From an uncultured Bacteroidota bacterium (GTDB lineage Bacteria > Bacteroidota > Bacteroidia > Flavobacteriales > Flavobacteriaceae): DNA of 64,000 nt. The DNA lies in contig CABZAE010000001.1 in NCBI GenBank assembly GCA_902523635.1, positions 156,001 to 220,000 of the forward strand, written 5' to 3'. The position numbers and the translations under genes are program-made. Shown here piece by piece: positions 7,292 to 14,646 of this stretch. The number at the start of each line of letters is the position of its first letter. Position 1 is the first letter of the stretch. Below the pieces are notes generated by a model. That model searched no databases, was not told where the DNA came from, and saw only the letters and a list, made by a program, of their open reading frames with translations.

Positions 7292-9327
7292 TAATCTAAA
7301 ACACGTCTGTTGGTTTTCGAATTGTCAGGTTTGACTGGTGCAACTTTAGCAGCACCTAGCCCAGTATTAAAATCAGAGTAAAATACATATCCTTTATACA
7401 ATTGAGCTCCCCAAACCATTGTGTCGTTTGGAATGTAACCATCAGAACTACCAGTTAGAAGGTAGCCAATTTCTCTACCTTGCTTGTATAGGTCACCCAA
7501 AAGATCACCACTTATATCAACGACTCTCACACCAGCAGTATACATACCAATGTATAGTATGTCATCTTCAATCCAGTAATTGTGTGAACCATGTGTAGGC
7601 ACTTCGTAACGAGCAACCTCTTTGGGATTATTTAAATCATCGAAGTCAACAAAATGAAGAAAACCAGCAGTTTCACTTGTTCCATTCGGATTGACTCCAT
7701 TGGGAAATATCTCATCCCCAAGAATTGTATAAAATTTACCTGTAGATTTACTCTTGAACGGAAAAGTTGCGTGGTGAGCACCACTGTCATATGTGTAATT
7801 TCCAAAAGCAACTGGGTTTGATGGAGAGCCACCAACAACACCATTTCCTACATCGATAAGGTACACACCATCTCTCCAATTTGAAGAGTAAGCAATACCA
7901 TCTTCAACCCAAACATCATGGATCGCTTGGCCTTCCTTACCAATTTCGAACATACCTACTTCATATGGATTTTTAGGATCGTCAATATTTATAATATAAA
8001 ACCTCTCTCCATTGCTAAGAGCATAAACGTGATTTTCATAAATGAAGACATTGTGTACTCCACCAGTAAGGTTTTTAGTGTACTCAGAAATTATTTCAAC
8101 TTCATAAGGGTTTGATACATCAATAATAATGATTCCATTTTTTCTATTGGATGCACCCTCACGACTAATTACACAAATTTTACCGTCTTTGGAAACCTTA
8201 ACATCGTTTACAGTCCTTGCATCAACCTGAACACTATCAATTTTTTTGATATTATTAGGTTCGGTTACATCCCAAAAATAAGATGTACCGTCAGCTCCCC
8301 AAGTTCCTGTTACTGCATAGTCATTTCCATCTACTCCTTCAAAAACCCAAAAGTCAGAGGTATGTTTATCTCCAACCAGACCAGTCCCAACAGTTGTAAT
8401 TTCTCTTTTGACATTTCTTTGAAAAATGTTTACCACTTTAGAAGCAGTAACGTTTCCAACTTTTGCATTTACTGTGTATTTGCCTGCAACATCACCAACA
8501 AACCTACCATCATCCAAAACTAATCCAGATGCAGTATTACTTTTGTCAAAGGACTTTCCTGTAAATGAATAATCAATAGGAACATCATCAAGAACATTAC
8601 CTCTTTTATCTTTCACAATAGCTTGAAATTGGATGACATCTCCAGTTCTTGCTGTCGACATATTTGAAACAAGATCAATTTTTGATGCAGGGTTTTTAGA
8701 AATTTTTACACTAATAGATCCTTTAACTCCACCAATATTAGCTTCGATAGTTGAAACACCCTCTTTCAGTGCAAGTATGTTATTTGCCGGATCAATTTCA
8801 ATTTTATCACTTGATGATTTGATTGAAAAGCTTATTTTAGAAAAATACTTAGCTGCAACATCAGCACTCCAGTAATCTATTGTTCTCGTTACGTTGTTTT
8901 CGTCAGTAATTTCATAGACAACAGGAATGTAATTACCAACATAAATTGGGGAATTATCAAGTTTTAGATTAACCTTTGCAACATCAGGATAATTAACAAA
9001 AACTTCAAAAGTTTTACTGTGTCTTTTACCTCCTTCCCCTATACAAATTGCTACAACTTCATGAGTTCCGGGTTCATTGGCTTCTAAGCTACCAGCTGCG
9101 CGATCAATTTTTATTGCATTAGCAGTAGAAAAAACTCCCCTTTTGTTGTAGTAAATAATGAAATTGCAATCAGATTTTTCTCCATCCGAATTTGCAACAT
9201 ATGTTGTTGGGTTGAATACGTCACCTATGTTCATTTCTAACCCATCAAGGTCAGAAACTAATGTTTTTTGAGAGAACAAACTCAAGCTGAACATTACAGC
9301 TGTAAATGTAAAAATTGTGTTTTTCAT
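7291..9327 (-). CDS. Exported LVIVD-repeat protein with Ig-like domains
   Basis: The 678-residue product has an N-terminal signal (MKNTIFTFTAVMFSLSLFSQ). Residues about 20-300 are three or four Ig-like (Big_2-type) beta domains (motifs such as SLEANEPGTHEVVAI and VSTIEANIGGVKGSISV). The C-terminal half is a beta-propeller with LVIVD signatures (IIIIDVSNPYEVEIIS, YIINIDDPKNPYEVG, VYLIDVGNG, VRVVDISGDLLG) and His-rich turns (GGVHNV, GAHHATFP, THGSHNYW). LVIVD proteins are surface-exposed, non-enzymatic as far as known. It lies between a CIA30-fold gene (10 bases upstream) and the Met-rich propeller (overlapping), implying one surface or periplasmic assembly. Confidence 0.82.
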   Translation of the reverse strand: MKNTIFTFTAVMFSLSLFSQKTLVSDLDGLEMNIGDVFNPTTYVANSDGEKSDCNFIIYYNKRGVFSTANAIKIDRAAGSLEANEPGTHEVVAICIGEGGKRHSKTFEVFVNYPDVAKVNLKLDNSPIYVGNYIPVVYEITDENNVTRTIDYWSADVAAKYFSKISFSIKSSSDKIEIDPANNILALKEGVSTIEANIGGVKGSISVKISKNPASKIDLVSNMSTARTGDVIQFQAIVKDKRGNVLDDVPIDYSFTGKSFDKSNTASGLVLDDGRFVGDVAGKYTVNAKVGNVTASKVVNIFQRNVKREITTVGTGLVGDKHTSDFWVFEGVDGNDYAVTGTWGADGTSYFWDVTEPNNIKKIDSVQVDARTVNDVKVSKDGKICVISREGASNRKNGIIIIDVSNPYEVEIISEYTKNLTGGVHNVFIYENHVYALSNGERFYIINIDDPKNPYEVGMFEIGKEGQAIHDVWVEDGIAYSSNWRDGVYLIDVGNGVVGGSPSNPVAFGNYTYDSGAHHATFPFKSKSTGKFYTILGDEIFPNGVNPNGTSETAGFLHFVDFDDLNNPKEVARYEVPTHGSHNYWIEDDILYIGMYTAGVRVVDISGDLLGDLYKQGREIGYLLTGSSDGYIPNDTMVWGAQLYKGYVFYSDFNTGLGAAKVAPVKPDNSKTNRRVLD

Positions 9328-9337
9328 GATATATTAA

Positions 9338-9889
9338 TTATTGATATAATGCTTTTATGTACTTGATTTCAAGTTTAAATGATCCTTCTTGCTTATCAGA
9401 AATTTGCAAACCTAAAGAATTAACTTTTTCTAAATCAATTTTTGGATAGTCTTTGTAGGTATAACCCCTCCATGTAGGTTTGAAGTCATCAATTGGTATA
9501 CTGATTTCGTCCCAAGCATCTTTCTTTGATTTAAAATCACAAGAATATGAAACTCGTCTATTTTTTTGACTTAATCTTAGTTTATAAGTGTTTCCATCAC
9601 CTTTAAATTTTATTTTTACAGATTTGACACCTTTTAAATCTTCATCACTCATTAACATTCTAGATGATGCAAATCCACCATTATTTGCTAAAGATAAATT
9701 CCCATTAAAAATCAAATTTTTTTGATCATTTAGTGAAAGATTGGAAGTGGAAACTCCACCCATAACATCGTCATTAACGATAGCCCAATTATCCATACCT
9801 ATTTTTTTTTCAGGGTTAACTAAGTCTTTAACCTGGCCTACCATAATACTAGAAACAAGAAAAAATATATTAAATACTACTTTATTCAT
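9338..9889 (-). CDS. Exported CIA30 family protein
   Basis: The 183-residue product has a signal peptide (MNKVVFNIFFLVSSIMVGQ), then the CIA30 (complex I intermediate-associated protein 30) hallmark WAIVNDDVMGGVSTS near residue 35, a GGFASSR block, and a beta-rich tail ending KLEIKYIKALYQ. CIA30 domains have a galactose-binding jelly-roll fold. Eukaryotic members assist complex I assembly, but bacterial exported versions are uncharacterised and probably bind a ligand. First gene of the three-gene operon; a well-formed promoter lies 11 bases before the start. Confidence 0.85.
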   Translation of the reverse strand: MNKVVFNIFFLVSSIMVGQVKDLVNPEKKIGMDNWAIVNDDVMGGVSTSNLSLNDQKNLIFNGNLSLANNGGFASSRMLMSDEDLKGVKSVKIKFKGDGNTYKLRLSQKNRRVSYSCDFKSKKDAWDEISIPIDDFKPTWRGYTYKDYPKIDLEKVNSLGLQISDKQEGSFKLEIKYIKALYQ

Positions 9890-9899
9890 TAGGAATCTA

Positions 9900-9929
9900 C
9901 AAATGTAATATAATTTAGGTTTTTAACAA
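9900..9929 (-). promoter_or_regulatory. Promoter of the CIA30 operon
   Basis: On the minus strand, TTG (9929-9927), a 19-base spacer, then TACATTTG (9907-9900). This matches the Bacteroidota sigma-ABfr consensus (-33 TTTG/TTG, -7 TAnnTTTG). Transcription would begin about five bases before the ATG at 9889. Confidence 0.65.
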
Positions 9930-9954
9930 GAAATGCTTAATTTAAAAAGCTTAT

Positions 9955-9962
9955 TATATTTG
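9955..9962 (+). promoter_or_regulatory. -7 element for tRNA-Arg
   Basis: TATATTTG is a perfect TAnnTTTG match ending 10 bases before the mature tRNA 5' end. No TTG is seen at the usual -33 distance. Confidence 0.55.
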
Positions 9963-9972
9963 TTTAAAATTT

Positions 9973-10046
9973 GGCCTCGTAGCTCAACTGAATAGAGCAT
10001 CTGATTACGGCTCAGAAGGTTGCAGGTTTGAATCCTGCCGTGGTCA
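9973..10046 (+). tRNA. tRNA-Arg (anticodon ACG)
   Basis: A 74-base cloverleaf: acceptor GGCCTCG / CGTGGTC, D stem GCTC/GAGC, anticodon stem TCTGA/TCAGA with loop TTACGGC (ACG at positions 34-36, presumably modified to ICG), T arm GCAGG-TTTGAAT-CCTGC and discriminator A. CCA is not encoded. The acceptor stem has a G-U at 2:71 and a U-U mismatch at 5:68. A strong hairpin follows two bases after the discriminator. Confidence 0.93.
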
Positions 10047-10047
10047 C

Positions 10048-10087
10048 AAAGGGAATAAATCTTTTATTTATTCCCTTTATTTTTTCC
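10048..10087 (+). terminator. Intrinsic terminator after tRNA-Arg
   Basis: A 13-bp perfect stem AAAGGGAATAAAT / ATTTATTCCCTTT with a 5-base loop CTTTT, followed by ATTTTTT. It begins almost directly at the tRNA 3' end. Confidence 0.88.
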
Positions 10088-10135
10088 AAAATAAATTTTA
10101 ATTTAAACAAATAAACTAATGTGTAATATGGTTCC

Positions 10136-11617
10136 ATGAAATCAATTTTTAAAATCCTTTTTTTTGTTTTTTTAATCCTCTCATGCACATCTCCGGAAAA
10201 AAATAATGATAATAAAAAATTAAATGTTCTTTTCATTGTAGCTGATGATTTAAATTGTGCAATAGGTGCATATGGTGATAAGCAGGCCATAACACCAAAT
10301 ATTGACAAGCTGGCTAGAAAAGGATTAATTTTTACAGATGCACACAACCAATATCCTCACTGTGGACCCTCACGGGTTTCATTTATGACTGGTTTGTATC
10401 CTGATCAAACAAAATCCAAGCAATTAAGACTATATGTAAGACAGACAATTCCAGATGTAGTAACATTGGGTCAAAAGTTCAGATCTGAAAATTATCATTC
10501 AGTAAGAGTGGGAAAAATTTATCATTATCACAATCCAAGAGACATTGGAACTGCTGGTCACGATGATCCTTTTACATGGGATAGGACTTTCAACCCATGG
10601 GGAAGAGACAAAAAAGAGGAGTATAAAATAAACACATTGATGGAAGGCGAATACGGAGGGACTTTAAGTTGGTTAGAGGCAGATGGAACAGATGAGGAGC
10701 AGACTGATGGTGTCGGAGCAAATCAAACAATCAGTTTACTAGATGAATTTTCCAAAACAGGAGAAAATTTCTTTTTGGCTTATGGACTTTTTAGACCACA
10801 CGTGCCATTCGTTGCCCCAAAAAAATATTATGACATGTTTGAAACGAATGATTTTACAATACCATTTAGCGATGAAGAATATTTAAAAACTATCCCTATG
10901 CCTGCAGCTCGTTCTGTGAGAGAAAAAAAAGTACAAAATTATTTAGAAGAAGATTTGGCAAAAATCATTAAGGAAGCATATTATGCAACCACAAGTTTTG
11001 TTGATGCTCAAATTGGGAGAGTTTTGGATAAACTTGAGGAAACAGGTCTTGATAAAAATACTATTGTAATACTCACTTCTGATCATGGTTATCATTTAGG
11101 AGAACATGGTCACTGGCAAAAAAGGACTTTATTTAACCACGCTACGAGAGTTCCTCTAATATTTTCTGGTCCTGGAATCAATAATCAAAATGGTGATGTA
11201 GATGACCCTGTCGAGCTTGTTGACCTTTATCCAACTATAATGGATTTTTTAGGAATGAATCCACCAGAATTTTTAAGTGGAAAAAGTTTAAAATCATATC
11301 TAGATGGTGAAAGAGTTGAAATCAGGAAAAATGCTCTAACTGAACTTCGTGTGTGGACTCCTTCCGGAATAGCTCAAGGTTATTCACTAAAGACCAAAGA
11401 TTATCGATTTACAAAGTGGTTGCATAATGATAGTTTAGACTTTGAGCTATATGACCTTAAGAATGACTCAGCTGAACTAAATAATCTAGCTAACAACAGT
11501 TCATATAAAAAAGTGAAGGATTCTCTTTTGGTTACCATTAACAATCGGATATTTGAAGCTAATAATTACCCAGAGAGTTTGGGTAGACAAATAGAAAATG
11601 TCACACCAGTAAACTAG
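10136..11617 (+). CDS. Lipoprotein sulfatase, iduronate-2-sulfatase-like
   Basis: The 493-residue product has a lipoprotein signal ending LILSC (Cys17). The sulfatase fold is complete: metal-binding DD at residues 37-38 (FIVADDLN), the formylglycine site CGPSR with Cys76, and the C-terminal metal site SDHGYHLGEHGHW. The CGPSR core and the GLFRPHVPF segment resemble iduronate-2-sulfatase-type (S1) enzymes that remove sulfate from glycosaminoglycan or marine algal polysaccharides. Activity needs Cys oxidation by a formylglycine-generating or anaerobic maturase encoded outside this window. No SusC/SusD pair is nearby, so the glycan is unknown. Confidence 0.9.
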   Translation: MKSIFKILFFVFLILSCTSPEKNNDNKKLNVLFIVADDLNCAIGAYGDKQAITPNIDKLARKGLIFTDAHNQYPHCGPSRVSFMTGLYPDQTKSKQLRLYVRQTIPDVVTLGQKFRSENYHSVRVGKIYHYHNPRDIGTAGHDDPFTWDRTFNPWGRDKKEEYKINTLMEGEYGGTLSWLEADGTDEEQTDGVGANQTISLLDEFSKTGENFFLAYGLFRPHVPFVAPKKYYDMFETNDFTIPFSDEEYLKTIPMPAARSVREKKVQNYLEEDLAKIIKEAYYATTSFVDAQIGRVLDKLEETGLDKNTIVILTSDHGYHLGEHGHWQKRTLFNHATRVPLIFSGPGINNQNGDVDDPVELVDLYPTIMDFLGMNPPEFLSGKSLKSYLDGERVEIRKNALTELRVWTPSGIAQGYSLKTKDYRFTKWLHNDSLDFELYDLKNDSAELNNLANNSSYKKVKDSLLVTINNRIFEANNYPESLGRQIENVTPVN

Positions 11618-11772
11618 TTATTTTCTTCAAAGGCCCTTTTTAAATAAGGGAAAAAGAATATTATTAGTATTGAATTCAATATTATTAACGCCCATTCAAG
11701 AGAGGCAATACCATAGGTTAATCCAATAAAATAACAGATGTAACAAAGTGAATGAATCCATTTTTTTTTCAT
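11614..11772 (-). CDS. Candidate small membrane protein (52 aa)
   Basis: ATG at 11772-11770, TAG at 11616-11614, overlapping the sulfatase stop by 4 bases in convergent orientation. The peptide starts MKKKWIHSLCYICYF, has two hydrophobic spans (about 8-24 and 27-43) and ends with a charged YLKRAFEENN tail, which is a positive-inside small membrane protein. The frame uses typical codons and the basic N-terminus argues against chance. I recognise no family. Confidence 0.5.
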   Translation of the reverse strand: MKKKWIHSLCYICYFIGLTYGIASLEWALIILNSILIIFFFPYLKRAFEENN

Positions 11773-11910
11773 AAATCTGATATAAAATTAGATGTTCTAA
11801 ACTTCTTATCTAAATCAATAATTTTGATAAACTTAAAACTAATCATAAATTATTAAATCAATAAAATAAAGACCTTTAATTGTTATATTAATATTTTTTA
11901 GTACTTTATT

Positions 11911-11940
11911 TTGTCAATAACGTATTTTTTAATAATTTAG
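11911..11940 (+). promoter_or_regulatory. Promoter of the DUF4278-like small ORF
   Basis: TTG (11911-11913), 19-base spacer, TAATTTAG (11933-11940), one base off TAnnTTTG. Predicted start near 11946, giving an unusually long leader of about 95 bases compared with the 0-15 bases inferred for most other genes here. Confidence 0.45.
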
Positions 11941-11944
11941 TTGT

Positions 11945-12000
11945 ACTATCCCGTGTAGACTGGGATTCATAATATAGTCGCGGGTGGAGAGAACGCATCC
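11945..12000 (+). promoter_or_regulatory. Foldable 5' leader, possible cis-regulatory RNA
   Basis: This is a locally GC-richer stretch in an otherwise very AT-rich intergenic region. Fold 1: ACTAT (11945-11949) with ATAGT (11974-11978), CCC (11950-11952) with GGG (11962-11964), and GGGTG (11982-11986) with CATCC (11996-12000). Fold 2: CCCG (11950-11953) with CGGG (11981-11984) and GACT (11958-11961) with AGTC (11976-11979). The folds exclude each other because both use CCC 11950-11952 and GGG 11982-11984. Pairings were found by eye; no covariance or energy was computed. I do not recognise a known riboswitch class. Confidence 0.35.
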
Positions 12001-12040
12001 TAAAAAAACGTTACATATGTTTAACATTTAAAATGAATGT

Positions 12041-12184
12041 ATGAAAAGTTCTAACGTAAATAAAGACACGCAATTAACTTACAGAGGGGTTAAGTACAAT
12101 CCTTTAAACTCTGAAAAAAATAAAGAGGTTAATAGTTCTTCAAAACTTTTTGGTACTTACAGAGGAGTAAAGTACGCTATCTAA
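12041..12184 (+). CDS. DUF4278-like small protein with two YRGVKY repeats (47 aa)
   Basis: ATG at 12041, TAA at 12182-12184. The peptide contains LTYRGVKYNP (residues 12-21) and GTYRGVKYAI near its end, joined by a Ser/Asn/Lys-rich linker. The LTYRG-x-Y-x-NP start plus a second YRG copy is the pattern of DUF4278, a short protein best known from cyanobacteria, with no established function. It is a single-gene unit: promoter at 11911-11940, long leader, ORF, then a perfect terminator 6 bases after the stop. Signals for export or membrane insertion are absent, so it is probably cytosolic. Confidence 0.7.
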   Translation: MKSSNVNKDTQLTYRGVKYNPLNSEKNKEVNSSSKLFGTYRGVKYAI

Positions 12185-12190
12185 AAAAAA

Positions 12191-12234
12191 TTGATGGGCT
12201 TATAAATTTATAAGCCCATCAACTTCATTTTTTT
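12191..12234 (+). terminator. Strong intrinsic terminator of the small-ORF unit
   Basis: A perfect 32-base palindrome at 12191-12222 (half-site TTGATGGGCTTATAAA) followed by CTTCA and seven T. Its strength for a 47-codon gene supports real, independent transcription. Confidence 0.9.
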
Positions 12235-12338
12235 ATTCTTTAAAATGGTATGAATTTACCTAATTAATGTCCGTCAAAGACTAAGGTTAATAATGATTAC
12301 ATAAATATGGGTTTACCAATTTGTTGTATATTTAAGAA

Positions 12339-12494
12339 ATGAGGAAGATCTTGTTCTTTTTTGTTGGTGGAATCATAGGGTTTTTATTTTCAATATTTGT
12401 TAAATATAGATTTCACCTCGATTGGGATTTAGACATGCTTTTTCCAACATTGTTATTTGCTTTTTGTGCTGTAGCTGTTGAAAAATATTACTAA
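12339..12494 (+). CDS. Candidate small membrane protein (51 aa)
   Basis: ATG at 12339, TAA at 12492-12494, overlapping the convergent tdh stop by 4 bases. The peptide begins MRKILFFFVGGIIGFLF, with one span at about residues 4-21, a polar loop KYRFHLDWDLD, a second span at about 33-47 and a charged end EKYY. The glycine-rich first span and regular amphipathic layout look like a genuine two-span protein; family unknown. It follows the terminator at 12191-12234, so it needs its own promoter, which I could not pinpoint. Confidence 0.55.
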   Translation: MRKILFFFVGGIIGFLFSIFVKYRFHLDWDLDMLFPTLLFAFCAVAVEKYY

Positions 12495-13408
12495 AATTTT
12501 AGCGATTTTTTTACTGTCTCTTCAAAACCTATTTGAGCACTCCATCCCCAGTCTAGTTTAGCTTTTGAATCATCAATTTTTTTTGGCCATGTATTTGCAA
12601 TTTCTTGTCTGAAGTCAGGTTTGAATTCAACGTCAATTTTAAAACCATTTTTCAAAATTTGTTTTTTTAAAATTTCTGGTGTAATACTAAACCCTGCCAC
12701 GTTGTATGAATCTTTCACAGATAGTTTTGATTTATCAGCCCTCATTAATTGAATTGCACTGGAAACAGCGTCGTCTATGTACATCATCGGTAATTCTGTA
12801 TTTTTAGATAAAAAACAAACGTATTTGGATTTATTAATAGCAGAATCCATCATTTCAATGACATAATCAGTAGTTCCACCTCCTGGTTTTGTTGACATTG
12901 ATATGATTCCAGGATACCTAATTGATCGAATATCAATATTAAATTTTTTATTTGAATATTCTAATAATTTTTCACCTGCTAACTTTGTGATCCCGTATAT
13001 CGAAGAAGGGTTTAAAATTGGATTTTGTGGAACACAACCTAACTTTGAATCAGTTCCAAAAACAGCGATTGAACTTGGCCAAAAAACTTTTTTTATCTCA
13101 TTATCTACACAAACTTCGATTATGTTTTGAAAACTATCAATGTTTAATTTCCAGGATTTAAAAGGATGTTTTTCTGCCTTTGCTGACAGCATAGCTACAA
13201 GATGAAAAATCGTGTCAATTTTGTAACTTTTTACAAGTTGATTTAGCTTATTTTTTTCTAATACATCACACTGAATAAACTCACATGGTATTTCATTTTT
13301 ACATTCCCTAATGTCGGTTGCTAAAACGAAAATATTTGATTTTGTAAAATATTTTATGAATTCGATTCCTAACTGTCCAAGTGCGCCTGTTATTAATATA
13401 CGATTCAT
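12491..13408 (-). CDS. tdh: L-threonine 3-dehydrogenase, NAD-dependent epimerase type
   Basis: A 305-residue extended short-chain dehydrogenase: Rossmann GALGQLG at residues 8-14, FHLVAMLSAKAEKHP, catalytic SSIAVFG and YGITK (Tyr-x-x-x-Lys), and a substrate loop RYPGIISMSTKPGGGTTDY characteristic of the epimerase-type threonine dehydrogenases of Bacteroidota, distinct from the zinc MDR-type Tdh of E. coli. It oxidises L-threonine to 2-amino-3-ketobutyrate. The divergent partner kbl, 49 bases away, takes the next step, which strongly supports the call. Confidence 0.9.
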   Translation of the reverse strand: MNRILITGALGQLGIEFIKYFTKSNIFVLATDIRECKNEIPCEFIQCDVLEKNKLNQLVKSYKIDTIFHLVAMLSAKAEKHPFKSWKLNIDSFQNIIEVCVDNEIKKVFWPSSIAVFGTDSKLGCVPQNPILNPSSIYGITKLAGEKLLEYSNKKFNIDIRSIRYPGIISMSTKPGGGTTDYVIEMMDSAINKSKYVCFLSKNTELPMMYIDDAVSSAIQLMRADKSKLSVKDSYNVAGFSITPEILKKQILKNGFKIDVEFKPDFRQEIANTWPKKIDDSKAKLDWGWSAQIGFEETVKKSLKF

Positions 13409-13457
13409 TAATTTTTTAAATTATAATAGATTAATTTTACAAAATTAATTATGACTA

Positions 13458-14645
13458 ATGTACAAATCTATACAGAAAAGACTTACAAACGAGCTATTAG
13501 AAATAAAAAAAACTGGTTTATTTAAAGATGAAAGAATAATAAGTTCTAAACAAGGTTCAAGTATTGAAGTTGATAACAAGAATGAAGTTCTTAATTTTTG
13601 TGCTAACAATTACCTAGGTCTGGCATCTCACCCTGATGTAATTAAAAAATCAAAAGAGTTCATGGATTCCCACGGATTTGGTATGGCATCAGTTAGATTT
13701 ATTTGTGGAACTCAAAATATTCACAAACAATTAGAACAAAAAATATCAAATTTTTTGGGCAAAGAAGATACTATTTTGTATGCTGCTGCTTTCGACGCCA
13801 ATGGTGGATTTTTTGAACCACTATTCAACAATCAGGATGCTATAATTAGTGACCAACTTAATCATGCTTCGTTAATTGATGGTATCAGACTTTGTAAAGC
13901 CCAAAGGTTTAGATATTTACATAATAATATGTTGGATTTAGAAAAGAAATTGATTGAATCTCAAAATTGCAGAAACAGGATTATTGTTACGGATGCTGTT
14001 TTTTCAATGGATGGCACAATCGCCCAAATGGATAAAATTTGTCATTTGGCTAAAAAGTATGATGCCCTAGTTATGTCTGACGAGTGTCATTCAACAGGCT
14101 TCATAGGTCCGAGTGGGAGAGGAGTTCATGAAGAGTTCGGAGTAATGGATGATGTTGACATTATCACAGGAACTTTAGGTAAAGCTTTAGGGGGGGCTTC
14201 TGGTGGATTTACCAGTGGTCCTAAAGAAATCATCGAAATTTTACGTCAAAAATCTAGACCTTACCTTTTCTCGAACACATTAGCACCTTCAATAGTGGGA
14301 GCTTGTCTAGCGGTTATGGAAATCATTGAATCGGATAACTCACATTTAAATCGATTAAAAAAAAATACAGAAAAATTTAGAGAAGGAATTCAAAAAATTG
14401 GATTTGATATAAAGCCAGGCACACACCCAATTGTACCTATCATGTTATATGATGCAAATTTAGCTCAAAAAATGTCAAGGGAGCTTATGGCCCATGGTAT
14501 TTATGTGATAGGTTTCTTCTATCCTGTGGTTCCAAAAGGAGAGGCACGAATTAGAGTTCAGTTATCATCTTCACATACTGAAAAGCAAATAAAATATGCC
14601 CTTAATGCTTTTGAGAGCGTAGGTAAAAAACTTAATATAATATAA
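13458..14645 (+). CDS. kbl: Glycine C-acetyltransferase (2-amino-3-ketobutyrate CoA ligase)
   Basis: A 395-residue alpha-oxoamine synthase of standard length. NFCANNYLGLASHP near residue 45, the VRFICGTQ block, DECHSTGFIGPSGRG around the PLP-binding Asp/His, and GTLGKALGGASGGF with the Schiff-base Lys near residue 243 identify Kbl rather than BioF or SPT. It converts 2-amino-3-ketobutyrate and CoA to glycine and acetyl-CoA. Divergent from tdh, so both probably share one control region at 13409-13457. Ends 1 base from the convergent DUF6029 gene. Confidence 0.93.
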   Translation: MYKSIQKRLTNELLEIKKTGLFKDERIISSKQGSSIEVDNKNEVLNFCANNYLGLASHPDVIKKSKEFMDSHGFGMASVRFICGTQNIHKQLEQKISNFLGKEDTILYAAAFDANGGFFEPLFNNQDAIISDQLNHASLIDGIRLCKAQRFRYLHNNMLDLEKKLIESQNCRNRIIVTDAVFSMDGTIAQMDKICHLAKKYDALVMSDECHSTGFIGPSGRGVHEEFGVMDDVDIITGTLGKALGGASGGFTSGPKEIIEILRQKSRPYLFSNTLAPSIVGACLAVMEIIESDNSHLNRLKKNTEKFREGIQKIGFDIKPGTHPIVPIMLYDANLAQKMSRELMAHGIYVIGFFYPVVPKGEARIRVQLSSSHTEKQIKYALNAFESVGKKLNII

Positions 14646-14646
14646 A

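Noticed and set aside
10012..10347. A 111-codon minus-strand frame crossing the tRNA 3' end, the terminator and the sulfatase signal region.
   Set aside because: It runs antisense through a tRNA and a terminator, with no coding features.
11945..12000. Leader could be a glutamine-type 'Downstream-peptide' riboswitch, as it precedes a short ORF and ends in AACGC.
   Set aside because: The conserved 5' CGUUC partner and the GACGGAAGUAGG core of that class are not present, so it is reported only as an unclassified foldable leader.
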